Assembly: GCA_002085205.1 (NCBI GenBank)
Contig: NATF01000013.1
Coordinates: forward strand, 1-15,644
DNA length: 15,644 nucleotides
Source of the DNA: Candidatus Cloacimonas sp. 4484_275
GTDB lineage: Bacteria; Cloacimonadota; Cloacimonadia; Cloacimonadales; TCS61
Direction: 5' to 3'
Of this stretch, positions 15,564 through 15,644 are shown one piece after another. The first letter of the stretch is position 1. Every line of letters begins with the position of its first letter. The notes under the pieces are model-generated. The model saw only the letters and a list, made by a program, of their open reading frames with translations. It ran no database searches and was not told where the DNA came from. Position numbers and translations under genes: made by a program.

Positions 15564-15644
15564 TTGAGAAATATTAAAAAATTTTGGCGGTTACCCGATG
15601 ATGAGAAAAAGAATAAAATTGTATAATAACTCCGTGTTGTTACA
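15564..15644 (+). other. Possible start of a divergent gene at the window edge, with a stop after 20 codons
   Basis: A TTG at 15564, preceded by AAGAGG at a workable spacing, opens a short frame: 'LRNIKKFWRLPDDEKKN', then TAA at 15624-15626. The composition looks coding and faintly recalls the N-terminus of lasso-peptide B2 proteins ('KFxRLPxxEK'). The next bases are open in another frame to the edge. Too little is visible to name it, and it may be chance. Confidence 0.2.

Noticed and set aside
1..15644. CRISPR arrays, tRNA or rRNA genes, and integrase or transposase genes
   Set aside because: I looked and saw no regularly spaced repeats, no tRNA-like cloverleaf ends, and no such enzymes. 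The only RNA element is the cobalamin riboswitch.

Overview
The window looks like a low-GC, Gram-negative anaerobe. A TonB-dependent receptor implies an outer membrane, two proteins carry lipoboxes, and there is an Isc-type Fe-S operon and an Mrp/NBP35 ATPase. The gene content reminds me of Cloacimonadota or Bacteroidota-like lineages. That placement is a guess from style; no rRNA or marker gene is present to settle it.

Layout. (A) 1-7754 is a cobalamin (B12) uptake region on the minus strand. A well-formed cobalamin riboswitch (7495-7701), with a readable ribosome-binding-site switch after it, precedes btuF (solute-binding lipoprotein) and btuC (permease). Further on in the same direction lie btuD (ATPase), a btuB-like TonB receptor, and the edge of a beta-propeller protein like the B12-binding surface protein BtuG. 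Three of these are damaged: btuC and btuB carry out-of-frame internal deletions, btuB also has a homopolymer frameshift, and the propeller lacks its 5' end beside a 27-bp inverted repeat. btuF, btuD and the riboswitch look intact. (B) 3297-5626 is a plus-strand Fe-S operon lying between the two halves of the B12 locus: an Rrf2/IscR-like regulator, a divergent cysteine desulfurase, and an IscU scaffold fused to a DUF59/MIP18-type domain, closed by a strong terminator. (C) 14577-7810 is a minus-strand operon with a clear promoter. It encodes a very large hybrid signalling protein (Ser/Thr kinase, degenerate AAA/STAND ATPase, TPR, GAF, histidine kinase), a distant GT9-like protein and a TPR-like lipoprotein. 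The hybrid kinase gene is broken in its Ser/Thr kinase half by an out-of-frame deletion and an A-run frameshift. (D) 14587-15544 holds mrp with its own promoter and terminator. The last 80 bases may hold the start of a divergent gene.

Together: the riboswitch should shut btuFC off when B12 is plentiful. The receptor, propeller, periplasmic protein, permease and ATPase would form one import path, but as read here it cannot work. The Isc operon and Mrp are plausible partners in Fe-S assembly: the DUF59 domain that often sits at the N-terminus of Mrp is missing from this Mrp and is found on IscU instead. Four genes carry breaks of the same kind (out-of-frame internal deletions or 5' loss, plus two A-run shifts). 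The cause is either real gene decay or consensus/assembly error in this contig, and the sequence alone cannot decide which.
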